DNA from: Saccharopolyspora phatthalungensis
Lineage (GTDB): Bacteria; Actinomycetota; Actinomycetes; Mycobacteriales; Pseudonocardiaceae
Length of the DNA: 64,000 nt
Direction: 5' to 3'
Assembly (NCBI RefSeq): GCF_014203395.1
Contig: NZ_JACHIW010000001.1
Span: forward strand, 5,253,501 to 5,317,500
Each line of letters opens with the position of its first letter. Positions within the stretch are counted from its first letter, which is position 1. Of the stretch, positions 25,882 to 33,953 are shown in pieces. The notes under the pieces were generated by a model. The model was not told where the DNA came from. It was given only the letters and a program-made list of their open reading frames with translations, and made no database searches. The position numbers were made by a program, and so were the translations under genes.

Positions 25882-28304
25882 GATCGGTCTTTCTGGGGGC
25901 CGGTGTTGCGACGGGTCTGATTGGGGCTGCCGGGGCGTTCGGTCAGGTCGCGCAAGCTGTCGTGATCGTCGCAGCGAGGCACGCAGGGCACGTGACCGCG
26001 GTAGTCGGCCAGGTCGGTACTGCGGCGGTATTGCATCGAGGACAGGGTCTGATGGTCGTGTGCGTACACGGCGTGTACGAGGTCGGGGATGTCCTCGGGC
26101 AAGCTCAGCTGGTCTCGCCCGGCTAGGACCGCCCAGCTGACTTCCAGCAGGTAGCGCCCGTAGAGATTGGCCGGCCCCCGGGGAAACCTGACCTTGCCGT
26201 GGGCGGGGGCGGGCTGGCCGGCCATACCCACCAGCCCGATCTCCTTCTCCTTGATTGCCCGGTCCTGATGTTTGTGACGATGGAGTCGACCAAGCCGCTG
26301 CAGAAGCAGGTCGATCGGGCAAGGATCCGAGACCAGCACGTCGACGTCGAGATCGAGGTTCTCCAGCGCGGAGGTTCCCACCACGATCACGTTGCGCGGA
26401 TACTTGCTTTTCGGACCGAGCCGGCACCGCAGGTCCTCTTCGATACGGGCACGGTCGGCGTCATCCGGGCCTCGAGTCAGGACACGAACAACGGTGCCGC
26501 CGTTTCTGGACTTAAGGGCTTTCTTGAGCGCCGTCGCGGTAGCTTGGACTCGGACGAGGGTGCTGTGGACGATCATCGCGCTGCTGTGGGTGCCAATCCG
26601 GTCCAGAACCCAGTCGACGAGCTCGTCATCGGACAGCGGGGCCAGTCGCACACGGCGGGTGTCCTGCTCGGTGACGACAGGCACCGCTGCCGGAGCCTCC
26701 TCGGCGTCGGCCCAGGTCAACCGCCAGCCGCTCGGCTCCACGGTCGCGTGATCGCCAGTGGCGACGGGTTCGACGCGTGCGCCGGCCCGCCACTCGGCGA
26801 TCAGCTCGTCACGGCGCTGGGCGGGCAGCGTCGCTAACATGAGGATCGCCGGAATGCCCAGCCGTCCACACCACCACAGCAGCCGGTCCAGCAACCGCGA
26901 GGTGTAGGTGTCGAAGGCGTGGACCTCGTCGATGAGCAGCACCTTGCTCGACAAGCTGGTCAGGCGCACGAAGGTATGCCGGGAACGCACCACCCCGCGC
27001 AGCGCCTGGTCGACAGTGCCGACACCGATCGGCGCCAACAGCCCGCGGTTCATCGCAAACCACTCACGAGCCGCGATCCGCTCCGCTCGCGCCTGCTCCT
27101 CACCGAGATCAGACCCCAGATCCTCCGGCATGATGCTCGCGTCCTGCCCGGCCTGTTCGGCGCGGACCTGCTGCAAAGCCAAACCATGCACCGGAACCGC
27201 CCGCAACGAGCAGCCTGTTCGCACCAGCAGCTCGTTGACCTCGTCGTAGAACTGCTTGCCCGTGGCCCGCGTCGGCAACGCCGCGTAGATCCCGGACAGC
27301 GACAAGGCCCGCACCATGCTCGCAGCCGCCTGCAACCCCGCCTTCGTCTTGCCCTCACCGGTCGGTGCCTCGATCACCAGCACCCCAGGCCGCGTACGCC
27401 CCTCGACCAGACTCTGCACGGTCACCTGCAGCCAACGCGGACTCTCCCCGAACAGCGCCTGAAAACCTGTCTCAGCCGGGCGCCACGGCACCCACCCGAA
27501 CCCAGCGACCACCCGCTGCGCCTGCTCACGCGATTCACGGTGGTAGGCAACCAGATCCGTGACCTCCGGGCACCACGGGAAACGCGCCCTGCCCGACGCG
27601 ATCCAATCGCTGATCGTCGTCAAACCGGCCAGCCCGAGTGCCGCCACCAAGCTCACCCGCACCGCCTTCCACGGGAGTTCCTGCGGCAGGGGCAGCCCCC
27701 ACAATCCCACGACCGTTTCCACCGTGGCGTCCCGCAACCGTCCCCAGCTTTCCCCACCGAGGTGGGCACGGGCAGCGATCGCCTGCCTGATCGTGAACCG
27801 GTCCGGCAGCCAGCCATGATGCCCACCTACCGCACACGCCACAGCATCCGCTACCTCACGACGAGCTCCCCACTGCTGTAGTCGAAGGTAGAAGTGCGCT
27901 GCAGTGGCCAGGCCGTGATCGAGATCTTTCCTTGGCTTCCGGCCAGTAGCCACTTGCGCCCGCCTGATCGCCCCCGCCGCCCGATTCCCCATCCGCTCAA
28001 TCGCAATCTCAGCGCATTGCGCCTGGAACACCGGCGAAACCTTGCCCAAGTCATGCAACCCGCACGACACAGCCACCCACCGCCATACATCGCCCAATGG
28101 CGCCAGCCCAGACTCCAACTCCGCGCGCACCTGAGGGCCGAGCATCACCGGATACAACAACTCCGCCACCGCAGCCGTATCAATCGCATGGCACACAAGA
28201 GGATGCGGCGTCCCGGTCTTCCCCTCCTTCGCCCACGGCGCAGTCACCGCCGCCAACAACCCAGCCGGCGCCACACCGCCCTCGCCAGCTGCTCCCAACG
28301 ACAT
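25878..28304 (-). CDS. cas3: Cas3 (type I-E) HD nuclease-helicase
   Basis: Effector that unwinds and degrades DNA marked by Cascade. HD-domain ligands: HPLVCHAID (residues 34-42), GLHDLGK (82-88) and GGHHGW (160-165). Helicase: Walker A APTGEGKT (313-320), DEVH (459-462), ATLP (491-494) and QRLGRLHRH (669-677). In motif V the protein reads TSALENLDLDVD where relatives have a T..(V/L)EQSLD(L/V)DFD, one residue shorter. After residue 760 the usual linker is short and odd (PGSPNQTRRNTGPQ), and the C-terminal domain is encoded by the next ORF. Its upstream region is cut 42 bases before the ATG by an IS701 element, so expression may depend on the IS. Confidence 0.93.
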   Translation of the reverse strand: MSLGAAGEGGVAPAGLLAAVTAPWAKEGKTGTPHPLVCHAIDTAAVAELLYPVMLGPQVRAELESGLAPLGDVWRWVAVSCGLHDLGKVSPVFQAQCAEIAIERMGNRAAGAIRRAQVATGRKPRKDLDHGLATAAHFYLRLQQWGARREVADAVACAVGGHHGWLPDRFTIRQAIAARAHLGGESWGRLRDATVETVVGLWGLPLPQELPWKAVRVSLVAALGLAGLTTISDWIASGRARFPWCPEVTDLVAYHRESREQAQRVVAGFGWVPWRPAETGFQALFGESPRWLQVTVQSLVEGRTRPGVLVIEAPTGEGKTKAGLQAAASMVRALSLSGIYAALPTRATGKQFYDEVNELLVRTGCSLRAVPVHGLALQQVRAEQAGQDASIMPEDLGSDLGEEQARAERIAAREWFAMNRGLLAPIGVGTVDQALRGVVRSRHTFVRLTSLSSKVLLIDEVHAFDTYTSRLLDRLLWWCGRLGIPAILMLATLPAQRRDELIAEWRAGARVEPVATGDHATVEPSGWRLTWADAEEAPAAVPVVTEQDTRRVRLAPLSDDELVDWVLDRIGTHSSAMIVHSTLVRVQATATALKKALKSRNGGTVVRVLTRGPDDADRARIEEDLRCRLGPKSKYPRNVIVVGTSALENLDLDVDVLVSDPCPIDLLLQRLGRLHRHKHQDRAIKEKEIGLVGMAGQPAPAHGKVRFPRGPANLYGRYLLEVSWAVLAGRDQLSLPEDIPDLVHAVYAHDHQTLSSMQYRRSTDLADYRGHVPCVPRCDDHDSLRDLTERPGSPNQTRRNTGPQKDRS

Positions 28305-28346
28305 TTCGTCTACGCCGGAAAACTCAGAAATCGCCTATCCTCCTAG

Positions 28347-29751
28347 TAGGACTTTGTTAGGTGGTCATGGTGGTTGCTGGTGGCAGGTGGGGCATCGGCC
28401 TGTCCAGGTGGCCAGCAGGACCTGGAGGGCGTGGAGGATCTTGTAGAGAGTCAGGCCGCCCCAGGTGCTTTTGGGCTGGTCAACCGGAGTTCGGTGAGGA
28501 ACAGATGGGCGGCGGAGGTGAGGGTGACGTGGCGGTGCCAGCCGGTGAAGGAACGCCCTTCGAAGTGGGTGAGCCCGAGCCCGGTCTTGAGTTCCCGGTA
28601 GTCGTGTTCGATGCGCCACCGGATCTTGGCCAGCCTCACCAGCTCACGCACCGGGGTGTCCTCGGGCAGGGTGGAGATCCAGTAGTCGGTGGGTTCGGGC
28701 TCGCGGGGCGGCCATTCGACCAGCAGCCAGCACACCGGCAGACTGCCGTCAGCCTCCCGGGGAATATCGCGGTTGGCCGGCCGCACCCGCAGGGCCAGGA
28801 ACCGAGAGCGCATCGCAGCGGTGGGATTGCCCTGGGTTTTCTTGGTTCCCTGCCGCCAGGTCACCCACCGCAGGCCCGTGCGTCCGGCGGCGAGCACGAG
28901 ATCCCGCAACGTGGCGGGCGTGTCCTGGTAGCGGGGTGCGGGCCGCCGTCCCCGGCCGGAATACGACGCGGCCACCGGCTCGGCGTCTGCGGGATGAGCG
29001 GTGGCGGCCGCCTTGACGGCCATCACATACGGCAGTCCTCGTGCGCCCAGTTCGCACCGGAAGGTCGCGTTATCGCCGTAGCCGGCATCACCGACCACCA
29101 CCGGCGGAATGTGCCCCCAGGCGGCCAGTTCGTCGAGCATCTCCAACACCAGCCGCCACTTCGGGCGATACCCCTGATCCTCAGGAATGCCGCAACGTGC
29201 CCGCCGGGCGGCGATGCGTTCGGCCTCGGCGCCGGTCGCGCACTCATCATCCCAGCTCTGCGGGAGAAACAACCGCCAGTCCAGCGCGGCCGAACAGGCA
29301 TCGGTGACCGCGTGCACGCTCACCGCGACCTGGCAGTTGGTGACCTTGCCCGCCGTGCCGGTGTACTGCCGGGCCACCCCCGGCGAGGCCTCGCCGTCCT
29401 TGAGATGCCCGGTGTCATCCAGCACGAACGCCTCCGGGCACACCACCTGCACCGCCCGCGCCGCCAACCGCCGCCGCACCACCGCATAATCCCACGTCGA
29501 GGACGTGATGAACTGCTGCAACCGCTGATGATCCACCCCCAACCGCTCGGCCATCGGCTGCATCGACTTACGCCGCCCGTCCAGCATCAGCCCCCGCAGA
29601 TACAGCCCACCATTCGCCCGCTGCTCACTACGGACGAACGACGTGAACACCTCACCCGCGAATTCCTCCAAACGGTCACGGACAGCGTCAAGCTCAGCCG
29701 GCAGCATCCCAAGATCATCCCACACGATGATCTACAAGTAACAAAGCCCTA
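28347..29751 (-). mobile_element. IS701-family insertion sequence upstream of cas3
   Basis: Terminal inverted repeats TAGGACTTTGTTA (28347) and TAACAAAGCCCTA (ending 29751) are flanked on both sides by CTAG (28343-28346 and 29752-29755), the YTAR target duplication expected for IS701. It contains one intact transposase. Confidence 0.92.
28451..29725 (-). CDS. IS701-family transposase
   Basis: A 424-residue DDE transposase. LRGLMLDGRRKSMQPMAERLG and QQFITSSTWDYAVVRRRLA mark the N-terminal part; AFVLDDTGHLKDGE carries the first Asp, VVVGDAGYGDNATFR the second, and IRWRIEHDYRELKTGLGLTHFEGR the Glu with the YREL signature. The frame is intact and the ends are clean, so the element may be active. 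Transcription is toward cas3 (both minus strand), so read-through or an outward promoter could drive cas3. Confidence 0.93.
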   Translation of the reverse strand: MWDDLGMLPAELDAVRDRLEEFAGEVFTSFVRSEQRANGGLYLRGLMLDGRRKSMQPMAERLGVDHQRLQQFITSSTWDYAVVRRRLAARAVQVVCPEAFVLDDTGHLKDGEASPGVARQYTGTAGKVTNCQVAVSVHAVTDACSAALDWRLFLPQSWDDECATGAEAERIAARRARCGIPEDQGYRPKWRLVLEMLDELAAWGHIPPVVVGDAGYGDNATFRCELGARGLPYVMAVKAAATAHPADAEPVAASYSGRGRRPAPRYQDTPATLRDLVLAAGRTGLRWVTWRQGTKKTQGNPTAAMRSRFLALRVRPANRDIPREADGSLPVCWLLVEWPPREPEPTDYWISTLPEDTPVRELVRLAKIRWRIEHDYRELKTGLGLTHFEGRSFTGWHRHVTLTSAAHLFLTELRLTSPKAPGAA

Positions 29752-29781
29752 CTAGGCTAGTGGTTTGTAATGCTGGACTCT

Positions 29782-30335
29782 TTACTTAGCGTTGTTGTCG
29801 ACAAGCTTCTTGATGTTGGTCTGGACGAGCCGGACCTTGGCCAGGATCTCGTCGGCTGTTGCGGTCCAGGCAAACGGCTTCGGGTTGGTGTTCCAGTGCT
29901 GAATGTAGTCGCGGATGCGGGAGATGAGGACCTTGACCGAGCTGAAGGTGCCGCGCCGGATCGCCTGCCGGGTGATGATCGAGAACCAGTTCTCGATCTG
30001 GTTGATCCACGAGGATCCTTTGGGTGTGAAGTGGAACCTCACCCGTGGGTTCTTCTCAAGCCAGGCCCGCACCTGCGGGGTGGTGTGGGTGGAGAGGTTG
30101 TCGAGCACGACATGGATGTCCTTGCCGTGGTGGGGTTTCACGGCCTGTTTGAGGAAGGCCAGGAAGTCCGCGCCGTTGCGGGTGGGTTTGCACTCGCCGA
30201 AGACCTCGCCGGTGTCGACGTTGAGCGCGGCGAAGAGGTTCGTCGTGCCGTGCCGCACGTAGTCGTGGGTGCGTTTCTCGGCTGCACCGAAGGCGATCGG
30301 CAGCACCGGCTGCGTGCGATCGAGGGCCTGGACCT
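29782..30335 (-). CDS. IS630 transposase, 3' exon
   Basis: C-terminal part of the DDE transposase, beginning VQALDRTQPVLP after the splice junction. It carries HVVLDNLSTHTTPQVRAWLE (second Asp) and FTPKGSSWINQIENWFSII (catalytic Glu), the standard IS630 signatures. On its own it has no start; the minus-strand frame simply enters the intron. Joined to the 5' exon (32571-33135) it makes exactly 1,119 bases, a 372-residue transposase. Confidence 0.88.
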
Positions 30336-30397
30336 GTTGGGTCGGGGACGGGACGCCGTGCAGCCTTTCGGCTGTCGGTTTTCCCGTCCCCGCCCGC

Positions 30398-30432
30398 CGA
30401 ACCCGGCGTGCGAGTCGTCCCCGCACCGGGCT
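30398..30432 (-). ncRNA. Group II intron 2, domain V
   Basis: Minus strand AGCCCGGTGCGGGGACGACT then CGCACGCCGGGTTCG: AGC triad, stem, small loop and the two-base bulge. Domain VI follows, with stem GGGGACGGGA / TCCCGTCCCC. Confidence 0.85.
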
Positions 30433-30451
30433 CTCCACGTGTCCCGAAGGG

Positions 30452-31984
30452 CTAGCTGACGAGTTCGGAGACCTGCCCGACAAAGGCCACGTCGTCGTGG
30501 CTGGTGCGGCGGAAACGGGCTCCCGCCGGATTGACCACATCGACGTTGAACGGCGTGGCGATCTGCGTTCCGCGGTAGCGGTACCGTTCGACCCCCATCT
30601 TCGCCGGGTTGTAGAGGGTCAGCCCGTCCGCTGCGATCCGGTCGGCCCCGTAGTAGCGCCGCCGGATCTGTTTCCAGGTCAGGTGCGGATGCTTGCGACG
30701 TATCCAGTAGATCACCCGCCACCAGGCATACCAGCCCAGATAAGCGAAGGTCTTCTTGGACGCGCCGTAGCGGAAATACGCAGCCCAGCCCCGCAGGATC
30801 GGGTTGACCATCCGCAACAGTTGACCCAATCCCAGCGAGACGGTGCCGGCCCCTGTGGCCTGCTTGATCTTGTGCATCACCCCGGCCAACGCTTGCTTGG
30901 ACGGGATGGTCAGCACCACCCGACGACCATCGCCCCTGCGCCGCCGCTGGATACGGAAGCCGAGGAACACGAACCCGTCGTCTACGTGCGTCACGAGCGT
31001 CTTTTCCGCCGAGAGGGTCATCTTCAGCTCACGCGCCAGCATCCCGCCGATCTCGTTCCGTAGCGCCTCGGCATCCGACCGGTTGCCGTGCACGAGCACG
31101 ACGAAGTCGTCCGCGAAGCGCACCAGCCGATAATTCGGCAATCCCCGCCGACGGCGGTGTTGCCGCCGCCACGGCGGGCTCATCTGCCGTTCCCAGACCG
31201 CCGCGAAGTGCTGGTCCAAGACGGACAAATAGATGTTGGCCAACAGAGGAGAAGCGACCCCACCCTGCGGCGTGCCTGTCAGACTCGCCGCGAATCCGCC
31301 ATGCTCTTCGACGATCCCGGCCCGCAAGAAAGCACGGACCAGTCGCACCACCTTACGATCGGCGATGCGTCGGGCCACCAGGTCCATCAGGACGTGGTGG
31401 TCGACGTTGTCGAAGCAGGCTTTGATGTCCCCTTCGACCACCCACTCGTAGCCCTGGGTGGTCATCTTGTGGATCTCGGCGATGGCGTCTTGTGCCCGTC
31501 TTCCCGGCCGATACCCGTAACTATGCGGATAGAAATCGACTTCGAAGATCGGTTCCAGGACCAGTTTCAAGGCCATCTGCGCCACCCGGTCCCGCAGCGT
31601 CGGAATCCCCAGATAACGGACCTTGCCGCCCTTCTTGGGGATCGTCGTCTGCCGCACCGGCAACGCGGTGAAACTGCCGTCTTTCAACGACGAACGCAGC
31701 TCGTCCAGAAACGCCGGCACTCCGATGTCCTCTTCGACGTGGCGGCGCGTCACCGCGTCCACCCCTGCTGTCCTGGCGCCCCGGTTGCCCGACACCCGTT
31801 CCCAGGCGACCAGCAAGGTCGCCTGATCACAAACCAAGTTGAACACGTCATCGAACCGTTTGTCCGGTTCGTTTCTTGCCCATCGGTGCAGCTTCCGCTG
31901 GTGGTCAAGTACCCGCCGTTCCGCCCTCGCGAGGTCGGACTCGCTCGGAGCACCGCTATTCAACAGTGACCTCCCCAACCACAA
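30452..31984 (-). CDS. ltrA: Group II intron reverse transcriptase/maturase
   Basis: A 510-residue intron protein. Reverse-transcriptase motifs: TTIPKKGGKVRYLGIPTLRDR, SYGYRPGRRAQDAI, WVVEGDIKACFDNVDHH, GTPQGGVASPLLANIYL and the catalytic FADD in VRFADDFVVLVH. The maturase region (GWAAYFRYGASKKTF, ...HLTWKQIRRRYYG) follows. I see no C-terminal HNH endonuclease, unlike intron 1, so it probably inserts by using nicks or replication forks. Sequence is only distantly like intron 1, so the two are independent arrivals. Confidence 0.92.
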   Translation of the reverse strand: MWLGRSLLNSGAPSESDLARAERRVLDHQRKLHRWARNEPDKRFDDVFNLVCDQATLLVAWERVSGNRGARTAGVDAVTRRHVEEDIGVPAFLDELRSSLKDGSFTALPVRQTTIPKKGGKVRYLGIPTLRDRVAQMALKLVLEPIFEVDFYPHSYGYRPGRRAQDAIAEIHKMTTQGYEWVVEGDIKACFDNVDHHVLMDLVARRIADRKVVRLVRAFLRAGIVEEHGGFAASLTGTPQGGVASPLLANIYLSVLDQHFAAVWERQMSPPWRRQHRRRRGLPNYRLVRFADDFVVLVHGNRSDAEALRNEIGGMLARELKMTLSAEKTLVTHVDDGFVFLGFRIQRRRRGDGRRVVLTIPSKQALAGVMHKIKQATGAGTVSLGLGQLLRMVNPILRGWAAYFRYGASKKTFAYLGWYAWWRVIYWIRRKHPHLTWKQIRRRYYGADRIAADGLTLYNPAKMGVERYRYRGTQIATPFNVDVVNPAGARFRRTSHDDVAFVGQVSELVS

Positions 31985-32570
31985 CCAAGCTGCTGATCAC
32001 GCTGCCGTCCTTCCCCATGCGCACGGGCTTTCCCCGGCTCGGAGTACTACAACGGCTCCGCCACGACCCGATGCCCACAGCGGGCGTCGCGCCTGCCCAC
32101 CAACCCCGCGGCTCGGCGGCTGGCTCGGGCGGCACCGGGCCGCTTCCCACGTTCGCTGATGTCCGTTACGACGGGGTCGACGTCCAGCTATACCCCGGCG
32201 GCATCGCCACAAGCCGCACATCGCAGTCTTGGCTCGGGCCTCCCGCCACCCAAAACACACAGGCAACGGAAGCGGACAAGCCAAAACCCACGGCCTGTCC
32301 AGCACCGCAAAGCGATCCATCCGCCAGGTTTGCCGGACCGCTGACGACTCACGGGGCTTCTGCCACTGGTTCGGTTTCCCTACGCCTTCCCGTCCTTGCT
32401 AGCGGGCACGAGCCGTCTGGCAGTACCGACCCGCCCCTACATTGTCAAGGCCGCTCCCGGCCTCACCCTCAACCCAGGGCTCAACCTGCCTCCAGCTTCG
32501 ACCGGTCACTGCGATGACCGGCGGCGGGCACCACCTCCCGCACGGCTACCATCAGCGCCTCGTGGCGCAC

Positions 32571-33135
32571 GCGTTTTCTCGTCGACGCAGAGCACCACCG
32601 CGCTACCTGGTGGCTGGAGGTAAAGTCCGACGATGTCGGCGACCTTGTCGGCGAACTCGGGATCCTTGCCGACCTTGAACGTGCCCTGCCGATGCGGTGG
32701 CAATCCGTGCTCTCGCCACAGTTTCGCCACGTAGTTGTGAGACACGGCCACGCCCTCGGTGCGCTTGATATAGGCGGCCATCTCCCGGCTAGACCAGTGC
32801 GACAGTCCCGTCTCGCCCGGCGGGCTTGCCTGCATCAGCGCGAGGATCCGCCCGCGAATCCGGGCCGGAACCTGCTCGCGAGGCGCGGCATGCGACTGAT
32901 CCAGCAGGCCCGGGATCCCGTCCGTGGCATACCGGTCCAGCCACAGATCCACCGTCGGCCGCGACACCCCGGCCAACGATGCGACCTCCTTCTTGCGCCT
33001 GCCTTCCGCGCACCACAACACAATCCGTGCCCGCGTCGCCACCCGCGCCGGCACATCCCGACTGTTCGTCAGCGCCCGCAGCTCGGTTTCCTCACCCGTC
33101 GACAGTTCCACGGCCCCAGTCAGCACGACGATCAA
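32571..33135 (-). CDS. IS630 transposase, 5' exon
   Basis: N-terminal part of the transposase: helix-turn-helix EGRRKKEVASLAGVSRPTVDLWLDRY, linker LDQSHAAPREQVPARIRGRIL, SREMAAYIKRTEGVAVSHNYVAKLWREHGL, and the first catalytic Asp in VVLCVDEKT. The frame leaves the exon at 32571 and runs a few residues into the intron. It needs splicing of intron 2 to make a full transposase with the exon at 29782-30335. Confidence 0.88.
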
Positions 33136-33327
33136 TCAAGCCAGAGTAAAGTAACCAGAATTACGGAACACTAGGTCAGCTACCCGCAATACCGGGCCAA
33201 GACAATCCTTACCACACCTCGATTTCTGGCACGCACCCGTTGCGGCAGCAGACCGTGACGCCCGGTAAAAGAAGAGAAACCAGGTCGGTGCGCGCGTTGA
33301 AGTTGAAACGCAAACCAGTCGCCGGCG

Positions 33328-33355
33328 TTCTCCACCTACAGGTGGGGGTGGCCGG
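33328..33355 (+). repeat. Solitary CRISPR-repeat-like 28-mer behind a leader-like sequence
   Basis: GTTCTCCACCTACAGGTGGG then GGTGGCCG has the I-E layout of the main repeat's minus strand (TTCCCC...GGGGGTGG). It is preceded by AAACGCAAACCAGTCGCCGG, resembling the main leader end (ACGCAA...CCAGGTCGCC). Only one unit is present. Confidence 0.4.
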
Positions 33356-33471
33356 TTGGATATGCAACAACCAGTCCAACAAGGCGAACTCCACACGGCC
33401 AGGCGCACTGAGCCTTGATTGAGGTTCGCCTACCCGACCAGAGCCCAAGCGCCAGTGGGGCAACAACCCGT

Positions 33472-33505
33472 AGCGGTGGGTACGTCAAGATCCGTGCCCA
33501 CCGCT
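33472..33505 (+). other. Strong hairpin between the solitary repeat and the relic array
   Basis: AGCGGTGGGTACG (33472-33484) pairs with CGTGCCCACCGCT (33493-33505) around an eight-base loop, with one mismatched pair. No T-run follows, so an intrinsic terminator is not clear. Confidence 0.6.
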
Positions 33506-33565
33506 AAGCGGCCAGCACAACCCACACCAGTGCCAGCAGCAAGCAAGAACCAAACTCCACAACAG

Positions 33566-33770
33566 GCCAGTCACCGGCTTGCGCGGGGAAGAAGCGCAAA
33601 CTGTAGCCCATCGCCTCTGCTTCCCGTTACCGCCCGTTCGCGCGGGGAAGAAGGCTGATGTCTGTGGATGCCGTTATGATACAAATACAAGGGGATCATC
33701 CCCTCTCGCGCGGGGAGAGGCTTATGCGGTCGATGTTGTGGTCCAAGTCTCTGGACCAACCCCGCTCGTA
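33566..33770 (-). CRISPR. Decayed type I-E CRISPR array, four degenerate repeats
   Basis: Repeat-like units start near 33566, 33625, 33693 and 33753, spaced 59, 68 and 60 bases, close to the 61-base period of the main array. Units 1 and 2 share TTGCGCGGGGAAGAAG-type ends (unit 2 TTCGCGCGGGGAAGAAG), unit 3 reads GGATCATCCCCTCTCGCGCG then GGGA, and unit 4 GGACCAACCCCGCTCG. All are variants of the intact repeat in the same orientation. The unequal spacing and point changes indicate a dead array. Confidence 0.6.
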
Positions 33771-33953
33771 GACCACGCCCTCGGGCCCTCGGGGCATGCA
33801 ACCCCGGCGTCCGGTCTTCCGAGGGCACCGCGAGGTGATGCAACCTGCGCACCGTGAAGAACTGTTCTCTGGCGCGCGAGGCCTCGGCCGCCGGCGCCGG
33901 GGACGGAGGGTTGGCGGATGCTTCTCCTGCGTTGGTCCAGGCGGGGCGAAGTG

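Larger units (their letters stand above)
30336..32570 (-). mobile_element. Group II intron 2, inserted in the IS630 transposase gene
   Basis: On the minus strand the intron starts with GTGCGCC at 32570, matching the GUGYG 5' consensus, and ends ACCCAAC at 30336, with the domain VI branch-point A seven bases from the end. Removal joins GAGAAAACGC to AGGTCCAG and yields VDEKTQVQALDRTQP, the expected IS630 sequence, with the frame kept over 372 codons. The boundaries are therefore known to the base. Confidence 0.93.
29760..33171 (-). mobile_element. IS630-family element carrying a group II intron
   Basis: TA dinucleotides at 29758-29759 and 33172-33173 flank related ends (GTGGTTTGTAATGCTGG; complement of the right end GTGTTCCGTAATTCTGG), as expected for TA-targeting IS630. 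The transposase gene is split by group II intron 2 (30336-32570). IS630 abuts the IS701 copy with only two bases between CTAG and TA. Confidence 0.85.
33174..33953. other. Gap with CRISPR-like relics, no supported gene
   Basis: No protein-coding frame is convincing. The stretch holds one solitary repeat-like 28-mer, a strong hairpin and four decayed I-E repeats, listed separately. Confidence 0.6.

Noticed and set aside
28361..29755. 464-codon plus-strand ORF
   Set aside because: Antisense to the intact IS701 transposase; no ribosome site or family signature.
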